NCBI GenBank assembly: GCA_013289605.1
Contig: JABCZS010000005.1
Span: 29,850 to 93,849, forward strand
Source: Gammaproteobacteria bacterium
GTDB lineage: Bacteria > Pseudomonadota > Gammaproteobacteria > JABCZS01
Reading direction: 5' to 3'
DNA: 64,000 nucleotides
Notes under the pieces: model-generated
The model's database searches: none
What the model was told of the DNA's origin: nothing
Seen by the model: only the letters and a program-made list of their open reading frames with translations
Program-made: the position numbers and the translations under genes
Shown here: positions 52,419 through 63,667 of the stretch, one piece after another
Layout: the number at the start of each line of letters is the position of its first letter
How positions within the stretch are numbered: position 1 is the stretch's first letter

Positions 52419-54179
52419 ATGTCTCTTCCCACACAAATCTTTGATGCAGTGATTGTTGGTGCTGGCGGTGCCGGGTTGCGTGCGGCCTATCAACTTGCGG
52501 CCAATGGACATAACGTTGCGGTGATATCAAAAGTATTTCCTACGCGCTCACATACCGTTTCTGCCCAAGGCGGCATTAATGCGGCACTAGGCGCAGATGA
52601 TGAAGATGATTGGCGCTGGCATATGTTTGATACCATTAAAGGATCTGATTATTTAGGCGATCAAGACAGCATCGAATACATGTGCAGCCAAGCGATCCCG
52701 AGTGTCTATGAATTAGAACACATGGGTATGCCTTTTTCTCGGCTAGACAGTGGTCGTATTTATCAGCGTCGCTTCGGGGGCCAGTCTAAACATTTTGGTG
52801 GCGAGCAAGCCGCCCGCACTTGTGCAGTTGCAGATCGTACCGGGCATGCGTTACTCCATACGCTATATCAACAAAACTTAAAAGCTAAAACCACATTTTT
52901 TAGCGAATGGTACGGCATAGATTTAGTCCAAACTTCAGATAATCAAGTGGCCGGTGTGTTAGCGATGAATATCGCAACCGGCGAAATCGTATTATTCCAA
53001 GCCCGTGCGGTGGTATTAGCCACCGGTGGCGCCGGACAAATTCACAGTTCAACCACCAATGCGCATATCAATACGGGTGATGGTTTAGGCATGGCGTTAC
53101 GTGCGGGCTATCCGCTCCAAGATATGGAAATGTGGCAATTCCATCCGACAGGCATAGCCGGTGCGGGAGTGCTTGTGACTGAAGGCTGCCGAGGTGAAGG
53201 CGGTTATTTAGTAAATAAAAATGGCGAGCGCTTTATGGAGCGTTATGCGCCCAAAGCAAAAGATTTAGCCTCACGTGATGTGGTTGCGCGCTCCATGACC
53301 ATAGAGATCCGCGAAGGACGCGGCTGCGGACCTAAAGGGGATTATGTGTTACTAAAACTTGATCACCTAGGGGAAGACATTATTTCCAAACGCTTGCCAG
53401 GTATTCGTGAACTGGCAAAAACCTTTGCGCATGTGGATCCGGTAAAAGATCCGATTCCTGTAGTGCCTACATCTCATTATATGATGGGCGGCGTGCCCAC
53501 GAATTATCATGGCCAAGTGGTCAGTGTCAAAGACGGTAAAGATTTTATCGTCCAAGGGCTTTATGCCATAGGTGAATGTGCGTGCGTTTCGGTGCATGGC
53601 GCTAATCGTTTAGGTGGAAACTCTTTGCTGGATTTAGTCGTGTTTGGCCGTGCCGCAGGCTTACATATCAGTGAGCAAATCAGTGGTGATGAATTACCGT
53701 TTTTAACGGTGGATGACGCGTCGGTGACGCGGGGACTGGATCGTGTCAATCGCTGGAATCACAGTCCTAGCGGTGAGAGTGTTGCGCATGTAAAGCGTGA
53801 CTTAAAACACATTATGCAAAATGATTTTGGCGTGTTTCGTCAAGAAGACAGCATGCGCTCAGGTGAAAAAGCCGTAGCGGAAATTCGTGAGCGCATTAAG
53901 CATACGGCGTTATCTGATACCAGTTTGGTATTTAATACGGCGCGCATTGAAGCACTAGAATTAGATAATCTACTCGACGTGGCCGAAGCGACCGCCGCTT
54001 GCGCCCTGTTGCGCACCGAAAGCCGTGGGGCGCATTCCCGTGTAGATTATCCCGATAGGGATGATAAAAATTGGCTGAAGCATTTGGTTTATTTTTCAGG
54101 CAATAAAGTGATCTCACGACCAGTGAATTTTGCGCCTAAAACCATGGCTGCTTTTGAGCCGATTGAGCGTGTTTATTAA
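52419..54179 (+). CDS. sdhA: Succinate dehydrogenase flavoprotein subunit
   Basis: Catalytic subunit oxidising succinate to fumarate with covalent FAD. The 586 residues contain the FAD-binding [16 protein letters not shown], the covalent-His motif [39 protein letters not shown] and the active-site Arg/His region [13 protein letters not shown], with [17 protein letters not shown] near the C-terminal half. Start ATG 52419 abuts the sdhD stop. Confidence 0.97.
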   Translation: MSLPTQIFDAVIVGAGGAGLRAAYQLAANGHNVAVISKVFPTRSHTVSAQGGINAALGADDEDDWRWHMFDTIKGSDYLGDQDSIEYMCSQAIPSVYELEHMGMPFSRLDSGRIYQRRFGGQSKHFGGEQAARTCAVADRTGHALLHTLYQQNLKAKTTFFSEWYGIDLVQTSDNQVAGVLAMNIATGEIVLFQARAVVLATGGAGQIHSSTTNAHINTGDGLGMALRAGYPLQDMEMWQFHPTGIAGAGVLVTEGCRGEGGYLVNKNGERFMERYAPKAKDLASRDVVARSMTIEIREGRGCGPKGDYVLLKLDHLGEDIISKRLPGIRELAKTFAHVDPVKDPIPVVPTSHYMMGGVPTNYHGQVVSVKDGKDFIVQGLYAIGECACVSVHGANRLGGNSLLDLVVFGRAAGLHISEQISGDELPFLTVDDASVTRGLDRVNRWNHSPSGESVAHVKRDLKHIMQNDFGVFRQEDSMRSGEKAVAEIRERIKHTALSDTSLVFNTARIEALELDNLLDVAEATAACALLRTESRGAHSRVDYPDRDDKNWLKHLVYFSGNKVISRPVNFAPKTMAAFEPIERVY

Positions 54180-54197
54180 TGAAATGAGGGTGAGTTT

Positions 54198-54917
54198 ATG
54201 TCCGCAGCACTGTCCGAAATAAAGTTTTCTATATACCGGTATAACCCGGAAAAAGATCAAAAACCTTATATGCAAGAAATGAGCTTATCGGTAGAACCCG
54301 GTAAAGATCTCATGGTATTAGGCGCGCTCAAACAATTAAAAGAAATTGATGAAACCTTGACGTTTCGTCACTCGTGTGGCGAAGGCGTGTGCGGTTCCGA
54401 TGCTGTGAATGTGAACGGTAAAAATCGTTTATGCTGTATTACGCCGGTTTCTGAATTAACTCAGCCTATCGTTTTACGTCCCATTCCTAGTTTACCGGTG
54501 ATCCGTGATTTAGTCGTGGATATGACGCCGTTTTATCAACAATATGAAAAAGTTGATCCCTATTTAATAAATGATACGCCTGTGCCTGCTACGGAACGCT
54601 TACAATCTCCTTCGGACCGGGCAAAATTAGACGGTCTTTATGAATGTATTTTATGTGCCTGTTGTACCACCGCATGCCCGTCTTATTGGTGGAATCCCGA
54701 TAAATTTTTAGGTCCCGCAGCATTATTGCAAGCGTCACGTTTTATTAGTGACAGCCGTGATACCGCAAAAAACGAGCGTTTGACTAAGCTTGAAGATGCT
54801 TATAGTTTGTACCGTTGCCGTGGCATTATGAATTGTGCCGATGTCTGTCCTAAGGGCTTAAATCCTACCCAAGCGATTGCGCATATTCGGACTGAACTCT
54901 TAAGGGAAGGGGTTTAA
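54198..54917 (+). CDS. sdhB: Succinate dehydrogenase iron-sulfur subunit
   Basis: Electron-transfer subunit of complex II, 239 residues. The [2Fe-2S] site SCGEGVCGSDAVNVNG uses Asp as third ligand, as in E. coli SdhB. Two further clusters lie in CILCACCTTACPSYWWNP and CRGIMNCADVCPKGLNP. The stop overlaps the sucA start (TAATG). Confidence 0.97.
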   Translation: MSAALSEIKFSIYRYNPEKDQKPYMQEMSLSVEPGKDLMVLGALKQLKEIDETLTFRHSCGEGVCGSDAVNVNGKNRLCCITPVSELTQPIVLRPIPSLPVIRDLVVDMTPFYQQYEKVDPYLINDTPVPATERLQSPSDRAKLDGLYECILCACCTTACPSYWWNPDKFLGPAALLQASRFISDSRDTAKNERLTKLEDAYSLYRCRGIMNCADVCPKGLNPTQAIAHIRTELLREGV

Positions 54918-57715
54918 TGGTGTCGCAGAACAAACCTACCCTACAAGATTTACAACAAAATTCATTATTTGATGGTGATAATGCCAGTTATTTAGAACCC
55001 TTGTACGAACAATACCTACAAGATCCGCGCAGCATCGAGCCGACATTGCGTGCACAGTTTGATGCATTGCCTGGTAGCCTATTTGAAGTCGCACATTTGC
55101 CGATCCAAGATACGTTTTTACAGTACGCAAAACAAAAACAAACCCGAGGGACAGCGGTTAAAGAAACCTCACCGAAACTCACGCAAGTGCTCGCTTTGGT
55201 GGATGCGTATCGGCGTTTAGGCCATAGGCAAGCAAAATTAGATCCGCTGATGCTACAAGCGCTTCCGACGTTGTCGGAATTAACCTTAGCCTATTATCAA
55301 TTGTCCCCAGGAGATTTAACGAGCGTATTTCCAGTGAATGTGGCAAACATCGCACAAGCGTCTTTAGCGGATATTCTAGAGCGCTTGCAAGCCATTTATT
55401 GTCGTACAGTAGGCGTAGAGTATATGCATATCAGCGATGAAAATGAACGCAACTGGTTAATGCAACGTTTGGAAACAGGCTTACTTCATCCGACATTTTC
55501 AGAAGAAAAGCGCAAACATATTTTCAGTTTACTCAATAAAGCCCAAGGCCTTGAGCAATATTTACATAATAAATATGTTGGCCAAAAACGTTTTTCCCTG
55601 GAGGGTGGCGATAGTTTAATTCCTTGTGTGGATGAGATCATCCAACAAGGCGGTTTAAAAGGCGTGCAAGAAGTCGTGATCGGCATGGCGCATCGCGGTC
55701 GGTTAAATGTGCTGGTGAATATATTAGGCAAAGCGCCCGGTGATTTATTCCAAGAATTTGAAGGCAAAGCGCCTAAAGAATTGATTGCGGGCGATGTGAA
55801 ATATCACCAAGGATTTTCCTCGGATATCATCACTCAGGGCGGTGTATTGCATTTAGCGTTAGCGTTTAATCCTTCCCACTTGGAAATTGTCTCACCTGTC
55901 GTTGAAGGCTCCGTGAAAGCACGCCAAGCCAAACGCAATGATAGGGCGCATAAAGAAGTGTTGCCGATCCTCATGCACGGGGATTCGGCCTTTGCTGGCC
56001 AAGGCGTCGTCATGGAAACCTTTAGCATGTCCCAAGCGCGTGGTTTTAATACCGGCGGCAGTGTGCATATCGTGATTAATAATCAAGTGGGTTTTACTAC
56101 CAGTAATCCACGCGATACACGTTCCTCTTTATATTGTACTGATGTCGCTAAAATGATCGAGGCGCCTATTTTTCATGTGAATGGCGATGATCCTGAAGCG
56201 GTGGTATTGATGGCGCAAATTGCGCTGGAATACCGCACGCAATTTAAAAAAGATGTGGTGATTGATTTGGTGTGTTACCGTCGTCATGGTCATAATGAAG
56301 CGGATGAACCTGCGGCGACCCAACCGCTGATGTATCAAAGCATACACAATCATCCCACGCCAGCAGCGTTATATGCTGCGCAATTGATTAAAGCGGGCGT
56401 TATCACTGAAAAAGAAGTGGCTGCAGAAGAGCTGGCTTATCGCGATCATCTTGACAGCGGTAAACACATCATCGAAACGCTAGCCTCGACCCAGAATCAT
56501 AAACCGGATTCTCTGTGGGTAGAGTTTCTCAAACAAGAACCGAATCAAAGCGTCAATACTAAAATAGCGCAAGCTGATTTGGTAAAACTTGCGAACCAAA
56601 TATATAAATTACCCCCGCATTTTGTATTGCAACGGCAAGTGGCCAAAGTGATGGAAGACCGGCAGAAAATGACGGCGGGTGAATTACCGCTGGATTGGGG
56701 TTATGCTGAAAATTTAGCTTATGCGACGCTGATACATCAAGGTTATCCCGTGCGTTTAAGTGGCCAAGATTCTGGACGCGGTACATTTGCCCACCGTCAT
56801 GCGGTTTTGCATGATCAAAAAACAGGAACGCCTTATTGTCCTTTGGCGCATTTAGCACCTGATCAAGCCCATTTCACCGTGATTGATTCATTACTTTCTG
56901 AAGAAGCGGTGCTGGCATTTGAATACGGTTATTCCACGACGACCCCGAGTACCTTGGTGGCGTGGGAAGCGCAGTTTGGCGATTTTGCTAATGGTGCACA
57001 AGTCGTAATCGATCAATTTATCAGCTCAGGTGAGCATAAATGGGGTCGCTTAAGTAGTTTAGTGATGTTATTGCCGCATGGTTATGAAGGCATGGGACCT
57101 GAGCATTCTTCTGCACGGTTAGAACGTTATTTACAATTGTGTGCGGAAAACAATATGCTCGTCTGTGTGCCGTCAACGCCTGCGCAAACCTTTCATATGT
57201 TACGTCGTCAAATGATAGCGCCATTTCGCAAGCCTTTAATCGTGATGACACCCAAAAGTTTATTGCGTCATAAGTTGGCCGTCTCAACATTTCAGGATCT
57301 TGCCGAAGGTGAATTCCAAGTCATTATTCCAGAAGTTGAAGATCTTGCGGCAAGTAGCGTTACGCGTGTGATATTATGTAGCGGCAAAGTATATTATGAT
57401 TTATTGGCTAAACGCCGCGCGGATAAACGCACTGATGTGGCCATAGTCAGGATTGAGCAATTGTATCCTTTTCCAAAAGAGGAATTGCGGGCATTATTAA
57501 GCCAGTACACACTGGCCAAACAGATTATTTGGTGTCAGGAAGAGCCGCAAAACCAAGGCGCTTGGTATTGCACTGCGCATCATTTGCAGGCCGCATTAGC
57601 TGCGCATCAGACTTTAAGCTATGCAGGACGCGTCGCGTCTTCATCGCCGGCCTCTGGTTATCATGCTGTACATGTAGTTGAACAAAATCGTTTAGTTGAA
57701 GAAGCTCTAGGATAA
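54917..57715 (+). CDS. sucA: 2-oxoglutarate dehydrogenase E1 component
   Basis: Thiamine-diphosphate decarboxylase of the 2-oxoglutarate complex, 932 residues, normal length. Motifs: N-terminal E2-binding [71 protein letters not shown], the ThDP motif region [17 protein letters not shown], and [16 protein letters not shown]. It starts at ATG 54917 overlapping sdhB by one base. A GTG at 54920 is an alternative. Confidence 0.97.
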   Translation: MVSQNKPTLQDLQQNSLFDGDNASYLEPLYEQYLQDPRSIEPTLRAQFDALPGSLFEVAHLPIQDTFLQYAKQKQTRGTAVKETSPKLTQVLALVDAYRRLGHRQAKLDPLMLQALPTLSELTLAYYQLSPGDLTSVFPVNVANIAQASLADILERLQAIYCRTVGVEYMHISDENERNWLMQRLETGLLHPTFSEEKRKHIFSLLNKAQGLEQYLHNKYVGQKRFSLEGGDSLIPCVDEIIQQGGLKGVQEVVIGMAHRGRLNVLVNILGKAPGDLFQEFEGKAPKELIAGDVKYHQGFSSDIITQGGVLHLALAFNPSHLEIVSPVVEGSVKARQAKRNDRAHKEVLPILMHGDSAFAGQGVVMETFSMSQARGFNTGGSVHIVINNQVGFTTSNPRDTRSSLYCTDVAKMIEAPIFHVNGDDPEAVVLMAQIALEYRTQFKKDVVIDLVCYRRHGHNEADEPAATQPLMYQSIHNHPTPAALYAAQLIKAGVITEKEVAAEELAYRDHLDSGKHIIETLASTQNHKPDSLWVEFLKQEPNQSVNTKIAQADLVKLANQIYKLPPHFVLQRQVAKVMEDRQKMTAGELPLDWGYAENLAYATLIHQGYPVRLSGQDSGRGTFAHRHAVLHDQKTGTPYCPLAHLAPDQAHFTVIDSLLSEEAVLAFEYGYSTTTPSTLVAWEAQFGDFANGAQVVIDQFISSGEHKWGRLSSLVMLLPHGYEGMGPEHSSARLERYLQLCAENNMLVCVPSTPAQTFHMLRRQMIAPFRKPLIVMTPKSLLRHKLAVSTFQDLAEGEFQVIIPEVEDLAASSVTRVILCSGKVYYDLLAKRRADKRTDVAIVRIEQLYPFPKEELRALLSQYTLAKQIIWCQEEPQNQGAWYCTAHHLQAALAAHQTLSYAGRVASSSPASGYHAVHVVEQNRLVEEALG

Positions 57716-57728
57716 GGAACCCTTGATT

Positions 57729-58925
57729 ATGGCTATTGAAGTAAAAGTCCCTGTTTTACCTGAATCGGTAACTGATGCCACCGTGTCCACCTGGCATAAA
57801 AAACCCGGCGATAAAGTCGCACGCGGTGAAAATTTGGTGGATATTGAAACGGACAAAGTCATGTTAGAAGTCCCTGCACCTGTCGATGGGGTATTAAGCA
57901 GTATTGCACAAGCTCAGGGCAGTACCGTGACCGCGGCGGCCGTCTTAGCCCTGATAGAAGAAGGCGCAGGCGCTGCAGCGGCTACGCCTGAAAAAGCGGA
58001 CGCTGCAAAATCTGAAAAAGCCGAGGTTGTAAAATCTGAATCTGCTCCGGCAGCAAAAAATGTAGCCGCAGGTCCTGCGGTGCGGCGTGCAGCCGCTGAA
58101 CACGGCATTGATGTCAGTACCGTGACCGGTACCGGAAAAGAAGGCCGTGTGACTAAAGCCGATGTGTTAGCGCCTGCAAAACAAAACACCGCTCCTGTTG
58201 CAGCCGCAGCGCCTGCCCCGGGTGAGCGTGAAGAAAAACGTGTGCCTATGACGCGTTTACGGGCCCGGATTGCTGAGCGTCTGTTAGCCGCGCAGCATCA
58301 AGCCGCGATTTTAACCACATTTAATGAAGTCAATTTACAAGAAATTGTAAAAGTGCGCGATCGTTATAAAGATCAATTTAATAAAATTCACGGCATCAAA
58401 TTAGGCTTTATGTCCTTTTTTGTTAAAGCTGCGGTAGAAGCACTCAAGCGTTTCCCTGTGGTCAATGCCAGCATGGATGGCAGTGATGTGGTATATCATG
58501 GTTATTTTGATATCGGGGTTGCAGTATCGACCGAGCGGGGTTTAGTCGTGCCGATTATTCGTGATGCAGACACCTTAAGTTTGGCGGATATTGAAAAAGC
58601 TATCGTCAGTTACGGTGAGAAAGCACGGGATAATAAATTAACGGTTGAAGAAATGACTGGCGGTACGTTTACTATTTCTAATGGTGGCGTATTTGGTTCA
58701 CTGTTATCTACCCCGATTATCAATCCACCGCAGAGTGCTATTTTAGGCATGCATAATATCCAACAACGGCCCATCGTTGAAAACGGTGAAATTGTGATCC
58801 GGCCGATGATGTATTTAGCTTTGTCTTACGATCACCGTATTATTGATGGCCGTGATTCGGTCACCTTTTTACGCACGATTAAAGAGTTGTTGGAAGATCC
58901 CACCCGCATTTTGTTAGATTTATAG
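57729..58925 (+). CDS. sucB: 2-oxoglutarate dehydrogenase E2, dihydrolipoyl succinyltransferase
   Basis: Core of the 2-oxoglutarate complex, 398 residues. One lipoyl domain ([20 protein letters not shown]; lipoyl-Lys in [13 protein letters not shown]), an Ala/Lys/Ser hinge, a subunit-binding domain ([18 protein letters not shown]), and the catalytic domain with [20 protein letters not shown] 57729 ([12 protein letters not shown]) is preferred over TTG 57723 on spacing from AAGGA. It depends on an E3, most likely lpdA at 14656. Confidence 0.96.
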   Translation: MAIEVKVPVLPESVTDATVSTWHKKPGDKVARGENLVDIETDKVMLEVPAPVDGVLSSIAQAQGSTVTAAAVLALIEEGAGAAAATPEKADAAKSEKAEVVKSESAPAAKNVAAGPAVRRAAAEHGIDVSTVTGTGKEGRVTKADVLAPAKQNTAPVAAAAPAPGEREEKRVPMTRLRARIAERLLAAQHQAAILTTFNEVNLQEIVKVRDRYKDQFNKIHGIKLGFMSFFVKAAVEALKRFPVVNASMDGSDVVYHGYFDIGVAVSTERGLVVPIIRDADTLSLADIEKAIVSYGEKARDNKLTVEEMTGGTFTISNGGVFGSLLSTPIINPPQSAILGMHNIQQRPIVENGEIVIRPMMYLALSYDHRIIDGRDSVTFLRTIKELLEDPTRILLDL

Positions 58926-58936
58926 AAGGATAGACG

Positions 58937-60103
58937 ATGAATTTACATGAATACCAAGCTAAACAATTGTTTGCCGAATTCGGTATGCCTGTACCGCCCA
59001 GTGCGATCGCAAGCAGTGCCCACGCTGCACGCTTAGTCGCAAAAGAACTCAATACGCCCGCGTGGGTCGTGAAAGCACAAGTCCATGCAGGTGGACGTGG
59101 GAAAGCCGGTGGCGTTAAAGTGGTCAAAACCGAAGAAGAGCTGACCGCTTACGTAGAAAAATTATTAGGCACGCGTTTAGTGACTTTCCAAACCGACAGT
59201 CACGGTCAACCCATTAATCAAGTCTTGATTGAAGCGCCTTGTAATATTAAAAAGGAACTGTATTTAAGTGCGGTGTTAGATCGCGCTTTGCAACGGGTCG
59301 TGATTATGGCCTCGACCGAAGGCGGCATGGATATTGAAGAAGTCGCGCACAATACTCCTGAGAAAATTCACAAAGTAATCGTTGATCCCCTGGTCGGTGT
59401 GCTACCGTTTCAAGGGCGCTATTTGGCGTTTGCTTTGGGCCTTAAAGATAAACAAGTGAAGCAATTTACGGATTTGTTGATTGCTTTAGGTAAATTATTT
59501 ATCGAAAAAGATTTGAGTTTGGTGGAAATTAATCCCCTTGTCATCACTAATGAAGATGATTTATTGTGTCTAGACGGTAAAATTAATATTGATGATAATG
59601 CCCTCTACCGTCACCCCGATTTGGTATTAATGCGTGATCCTGCACAAGAAGATGCCCGGGAAAATGCAGCGAGCGAATGGGGCTTAAGTTACATTGCGCT
59701 TGATGGCAATATTGGCTGCATGGTCAATGGTGCAGGTCTTGCGATGGCAACCATGGATTTAATTAAATTGCATGGCGGAGATCCTGCGAACTTCTTAGAT
59801 GTCGGCGGCGGCGCAACAGAAGAGCGCGTAGCGCATGCGTTTAAAATTATTTTATCTGATCCTAAAGTACAGGGCGTATTGGTGAATATTTTCGGTGGCA
59901 TCGTGCGTTGTGATTTGATTGCCAACGGTATTATCAATGCTATCAAGGAAGTGCATGTTCGCGTCCCGGTCGTGGTGCGCTTACAAGGCACTAATTCTGA
60001 TCTCGGGGCCGAGATTTTAGAAAAAAGTGGATTAAATATTATGGCAGTCGGCGATTTAACGCAGGCTGCAAAGAAAATCATTGCTGCAGTGAAAGGTGAA
60101 TAA
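58937..60103 (+). CDS. sucC: Succinyl-CoA synthetase, beta subunit
   Basis: ATP-grasp subunit that makes ATP or GTP from succinyl-CoA. The 388 residues start [20 protein letters not shown] and include [33 protein letters not shown] and [28 protein letters not shown] precedes the ATG. Its stop overlaps the sucD start (TAATG). Confidence 0.97.
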   Translation: MNLHEYQAKQLFAEFGMPVPPSAIASSAHAARLVAKELNTPAWVVKAQVHAGGRGKAGGVKVVKTEEELTAYVEKLLGTRLVTFQTDSHGQPINQVLIEAPCNIKKELYLSAVLDRALQRVVIMASTEGGMDIEEVAHNTPEKIHKVIVDPLVGVLPFQGRYLAFALGLKDKQVKQFTDLLIALGKLFIEKDLSLVEINPLVITNEDDLLCLDGKINIDDNALYRHPDLVLMRDPAQEDARENAASEWGLSYIALDGNIGCMVNGAGLAMATMDLIKLHGGDPANFLDVGGGATEERVAHAFKIILSDPKVQGVLVNIFGGIVRCDLIANGIINAIKEVHVRVPVVVRLQGTNSDLGAEILEKSGLNIMAVGDLTQAAKKIIAAVKGE

Positions 60104-60999
60104 TGAGTATATTGGTAAATAAAGAGACTAAAGTCATCTGTCAGGGTTTTACGGGTAAACAAGGCACCTTTCATTCTGAACAAGCCATTAATTATGGAAC
60201 CCAAATGGTCGGCGGCGTGACACCGGGCAAAGGGGGACAAACCCACTTAGCTTTACCGGTGTTTGATACCGTGGAAGAAGCCGTCAGAGTCACTCAGGCG
60301 GATGCCAGTGTGATTTATGTCCCTGCGCCCTTTTGTAAAGATTCCATTATTGAAGCGGTGGATGCCGGAGTTCAACTGATTATTTGCATTACCGAAGGGG
60401 TACCCACTCTAGATATGTTAGTGGTTAAAGCCTATTTAAAAGGCAAAAAAGCACGCTTAGTCGGCCCTAATTGTCCCGGCGTAATTACGCCCGGTGCCTG
60501 CAAAATTGGTATTATGCCCGGTTTTATTCATTTGCCCGGCAAGGTCGGTATTGTTTCACGTTCAGGCACGCTGACGTATGAAGCCGTTAAACAGACCACG
60601 GATTTTGGTTATGGCCAAAGTACGTGTGTGGGTATTGGTGGCGATCCTATTCCAGGCATGAACTTTATCGATGTACTGCGTCTATTTAATGAAGATCCAC
60701 AAACTGAAGCGATCGTCATGGTCGGAGAAATTGGTGGAAGTGCTGAAGAAGAAGCGGCCGATTACATTAAGCATCATATTAAAAAACCTGTAGTGGCGTA
60801 TATTGCGGGCGTCGCTGCGCCTCCGGGTAAACGTATGGGCCATGCCGGAGCCATTATTGCCGGTGGCATGGGGACTGCTGCGGAAAAATATAAGGCTTTG
60901 GAAGCCGCCGGTGTGAACACCGTGAAATCTCCAGCGATGATTGCACAAGGTATTTTAGAAGCCACCGGTTGGAAGGCTGCTTGTGTGACGAGTGTTTAA
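60103..60999 (+). CDS. sucD: Succinyl-CoA synthetase, alpha subunit
   Basis: CoA-binding and phosphohistidine subunit, 298 residues. Motifs: [61 protein letters not shown] and the phospho-His loop [18 protein letters not shown]. Last gene of the sdh-suc operon; family A hairpin repeats start 30 bases after the stop. Confidence 0.97.
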   Translation: MSILVNKETKVICQGFTGKQGTFHSEQAINYGTQMVGGVTPGKGGQTHLALPVFDTVEEAVRVTQADASVIYVPAPFCKDSIIEAVDAGVQLIICITEGVPTLDMLVVKAYLKGKKARLVGPNCPGVITPGACKIGIMPGFIHLPGKVGIVSRSGTLTYEAVKQTTDFGYGQSTCVGIGGDPIPGMNFIDVLRLFNEDPQTEAIVMVGEIGGSAEEEAADYIKHHIKKPVVAYIAGVAAPPGKRMGHAGAIIAGGMGTAAEKYKALEAAGVNTVKSPAMIAQGILEATGWKAACVTSV

Positions 61000-61028
61000 G
61001 TTCCGTTAAAGTTTCTATGTCCGCTAAA

Positions 61029-61316
61029 AAATCCCCCCGGCCGAAACGGCCGCCCCCCTTTACAAAGGGGGGACGTGCAAGACCGTACATCCGTGTGGAG
61101 GATAAGCTTGCCCCTTTACAGAGAAAGGATTTGCCCCCTTTGTAAAGGGGGTCGAACGCTTGTCCGGGGGAGATGGGCTTCCCCCTTTGTAAAGGGGGTC
61201 GAACGCTTGTCCGGGGGGATGGGCTTCCCCCTTTGTAAAGGGGGTCGAACGCTTGTCCGGGGGGATGGGCTTCCCCCCTTTGTAAAGGGGGTCGGACCGG
61301 AGGTCCGGGGGGATTT
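61029..61316. repeat. Tandem hairpin array, 46-bp period (family A, TCGAACGCTTGTCC linker)
   Basis: After an inverted pair (AAATCCCCCCGGCCG and CCCCCCTTTACAAAGGGGGG) comes a tandem array whose GGGCTT begins at 61175, 61221 and 61267, exactly 46 bp apart. Each unit has CCCCCTTTGTAAAGGGGG, TCGAACGCTTGTCC and GGGGGGATGGGCTTC. The period equals that of 3690-3920 but the linker differs. The region 61317-61497 that follows is AT-rich, with only the palindrome GCTAGAGATTCTCTAGC (61417-61433). Confidence 0.92.
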
Positions 61317-61416
61317 TGCGATCTTTAATTTACTTTAATATTGAATAATATCGAAAAGAAAAAAAATAATTCTAACTAAATTATATTTTTCCCCACAATA
61401 AAAATGTTCATGTTAA

Positions 61417-61433
61417 GCTAGAGATTCTCTAGC
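61417..61433. promoter_or_regulatory. 17-base palindrome upstream of the tRNA genes
   Basis: GCTAGAGA-T-TCTCTAGC has perfect 8-bp arms, 65 bases before tRNA-Val. It could be a protein-binding site in the tRNA/ppiD promoter region; no classical -35/-10 pair was convincing. Confidence 0.3.
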
Positions 61434-61497
61434 ATTCGAGAAAAATATCCGTTAAACTAAGCCACCTCAGCCGTAAGAGTTTTATGGTCTTGAGCTC

Positions 61498-61570
61498 GGG
61501 TGCTTAGCTCAGTTGGTAGAGCGTCGCCCTTACAAGGCGAATGTCGGGGGTTCAAATCCCTCAGCACCCA
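61498..61570 (+). tRNA. tRNA-Val (UAC)
   Basis: 73 bases, acceptor GGGTGCT / AGCACCC, discriminator A, D-arm GCTCAGTTGGTAGAGC, anticodon stem CGCC-CTTACAA-GGCG with anticodon TAC, T-arm GGGGGTTCAAATCCCTC. CCA is not encoded. Confidence 0.96.
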
Positions 61571-61577
61571 AAGTTAT

Positions 61578-61651
61578 GGAGTGGTAGTTCAGTTGGTTAG
61601 AATACCGGCCTGTCACGCCGGGGGTCGCGGGTTCGAGCCCCGTCCACTCCG
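61578..61651 (+). tRNA. tRNA-Asp (GUC)
   Basis: 74 bases, acceptor GGAGTGG / CCACTCC, discriminator G as required for Asp, D-arm GTTCAGTTGGTTAGAAT, anticodon loop CTGTCAC with anticodon GTC, T-arm CGCGGGTTCGAGCCCCG. CCA is not encoded. Seven bases separate it from tRNA-Val. Confidence 0.96.
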
Positions 61652-61708
61652 TTTTCTTTTTTCTGACAGTAATTAAATTTTCAAGAGGCAAAAGGGAGCT
61701 ACGCCAAA

Positions 61709-63613
61709 ATGTTACAAACCATTCGTTCAAAAACTCACGGCACTATTGCTTGGGTAGTCATTATCCTAATCGGTTTTGTGTTTGCGATTTGGGGCATCGA
61801 AGGATACATTTCTTCGGACTCCAATCAAATTGCACGTGTAAACGGTGAAGTGATCACCGATCAAGATTTTCAACGTACTTACCAACATGTGATGCGCCAA
61901 CAACAAATGGCGGCCATGATGCAAGGTCAGCCTGCGGCGGTTAATGACCAACAGATCCGTGACCAAGCCCTCAATGGCTTAGTGAATGAAAAATTATTAA
62001 CGACTGTTGCGCATAAACAAGGTTTTGCAATAGGTAAAGATCAAGTCGACAACTTATTGCGGACACTGCCTCAATTTCAAGAAAACGGTGAATATGTGCC
62101 GGCTAAGCTTGAAGCCGCAGTCACCAGCATGGGTTATAGCACACTTGATTTTCGTCAAGCGGTGCAAAATGATCTTATGATAGGCCAAGCACGCGGCGCA
62201 ATCGTAGACAGTTCATTTGTACTGCCTTATGAGCTCGATAAAGCCATTGCTCTTTTAGAGCAAACGCGCGATATTAAATATTTAATGATTCCTGCTGCAG
62301 AATATATGGCAGAAGCTAACGTCAGTGATGCCGATATTCGGGCTTATTATGATGCACATTCTGCTGATTTCATGTTGCCTGAGCGCATGACTGTTCAGTC
62401 CATACGCGTAAATGGGAGAGATTATACGATCGATACCCCGGATGATCAGACCCTACAAACCTATTATGACGCTCATTCTGCAGTGTATACCGAGCCAGAA
62501 AAGCGTCATGCGATGCATATCCTATTAACCACTGAAAAATCAGGCGGTGATGAAGCGTCATTAAACGCTTTGGCTGAAAAACTAATGCAAGAATTAAGAC
62601 AAGGCGCTGATTTTGCAACCTTAGCCAAAGAATATTCAGCTGATCCAGGTAGCACTGAAAATGGTGGAGATCTCGGTTGGTTTGGTAAAGGGGCGATGGT
62701 GCCTGAATTTGATGAAGCGGTATTTAAAGCTCAAGCCGGTGATTTGGTCGGCCCCGTTAAAACTCAATTTGGTTTGCATATTATTAAAGTCGTCGAAGTG
62801 CAACCTGGACAATTGAGACCGTTTGCGGATGTTAAAGATCAAGTGATTAAAGATTGGACTAAAGCGCAGCGTGAAACACGGTTTGCATCTGATCTCGCAC
62901 AACTTGAAACTTTAACCTTTGAAAATCCTGATTCTTTGGAGCCTGCGGCCAAAGCGTTAAATCTTGAGATTAAAGAATCAAAAGAATTTAGTCGGGATAA
63001 CTCTAAGGGTTTAGGTGAACTCAATAAACCTGAAGCGGTACAAGCGGCGTTTAGTGATGCCGTCTTCTTGGATGGTCATAACAGTGCTGTGATCAGTTAC
63101 GGTCCTATCGATGCCGCAGTGTTACGTAAACTGACTTATGAAGAGCCTCGTCTTGAAGATTACGATACCGTAAAAGACAGTATTAAACAGAAGTTAGCTT
63201 TAGAGCAAGCCACTAAAAAAGCGCATGCAAATTCAGAAACTTGGTTAGCTGCAATCCAACAAGGTACTGCGCCCGATCAAATCGATCATGGCAAACTCAC
63301 TTGGGTCCCTGCGGCACTATCCACGCGTTACAATATGGCTGTGCCTCCTGAAGTGTTAGATGCAGCATTCGCATTGCACGTTCCTGCTGAAAAAACCGGT
63401 AACGTGGCTAGCGTTGTAGCCATAGGTGATAATGATTATGCTGTAGTCGTAGTCGATGCAGTGCATGACGGCAAATTGGATCCTAAATTTGGTGATGAAA
63501 TGCGCGCAGAATACCTACAAGGCCTAATTATGTTTAAGGGCGAACTTGATTATCAACTTTACGTCGCACAAGCACGTAAAGACAGTGAAATTGAGATCAA
63601 AGAAAAGCTCTAG
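61709..63613 (+). CDS. ppiD: Periplasmic folding factor PpiD (SurA N-terminal domain, parvulin domain)
   Basis: A membrane-anchored periplasmic chaperone near the Sec translocon, 634 residues. It has a short cytoplasmic start, one transmembrane helix (TIAWVVIILIGFVFAIWGIE, about 12-31), a SurA_N-type chaperone domain (about 35-230) and a parvulin domain (about 265-360: RHAMHILLTTEKSG, GADFATLAKEYSADPGSTEN, GGDLGWFGKGAMVPEFDEAV, FGLHIIKV). A second, degenerate C-terminal region follows. ATG 61709 follows AAGGGAG. It lies 57 bases after tRNA-Asp and has its own terminator. Confidence 0.94.
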   Translation: MLQTIRSKTHGTIAWVVIILIGFVFAIWGIEGYISSDSNQIARVNGEVITDQDFQRTYQHVMRQQQMAAMMQGQPAAVNDQQIRDQALNGLVNEKLLTTVAHKQGFAIGKDQVDNLLRTLPQFQENGEYVPAKLEAAVTSMGYSTLDFRQAVQNDLMIGQARGAIVDSSFVLPYELDKAIALLEQTRDIKYLMIPAAEYMAEANVSDADIRAYYDAHSADFMLPERMTVQSIRVNGRDYTIDTPDDQTLQTYYDAHSAVYTEPEKRHAMHILLTTEKSGGDEASLNALAEKLMQELRQGADFATLAKEYSADPGSTENGGDLGWFGKGAMVPEFDEAVFKAQAGDLVGPVKTQFGLHIIKVVEVQPGQLRPFADVKDQVIKDWTKAQRETRFASDLAQLETLTFENPDSLEPAAKALNLEIKESKEFSRDNSKGLGELNKPEAVQAAFSDAVFLDGHNSAVISYGPIDAAVLRKLTYEEPRLEDYDTVKDSIKQKLALEQATKKAHANSETWLAAIQQGTAPDQIDHGKLTWVPAALSTRYNMAVPPEVLDAAFALHVPAEKTGNVASVVAIGDNDYAVVVVDAVHDGKLDPKFGDEMRAEYLQGLIMFKGELDYQLYVAQARKDSEIEIKEKL

Positions 63614-63632
63614 TTCATAAGGTAAAAAACCG

Positions 63633-63665
63633 AAAGCCCCATACGAAAGTATGGGGCTTTTTTTT
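63633..63665 (+). terminator. Intrinsic terminator of ppiD
   Basis: AAAGCCCCATAC-GAAA-GTATGGGGCTTT, a perfect 12-bp stem with a stable GAAA tetraloop followed by T8 counting the stem's last T; 20 bases after the stop codon. Confidence 0.95.
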
Positions 63666-63667
63666 GG

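Noticed and set aside
52013..52444. 143-residue frame across sdhC/sdhD/sdhA
   Set aside because: sdhC, sdhD and sdhA are clearly identified in the other frames, so this is a shadow.
61075..61338. 87-residue frame and CRISPR-like appearance of the array
   Set aside because: It is the translation of the tandem hairpin array. There are no unique spacers between repeats and no cas genes, so it is not CRISPR.
61530..61730. 66-residue minus-strand frame with GLEPATPGVTGRYSNQL
   Set aside because: It is the antisense of the tRNA-Asp and tRNA-Val genes, a well-known spurious prediction.
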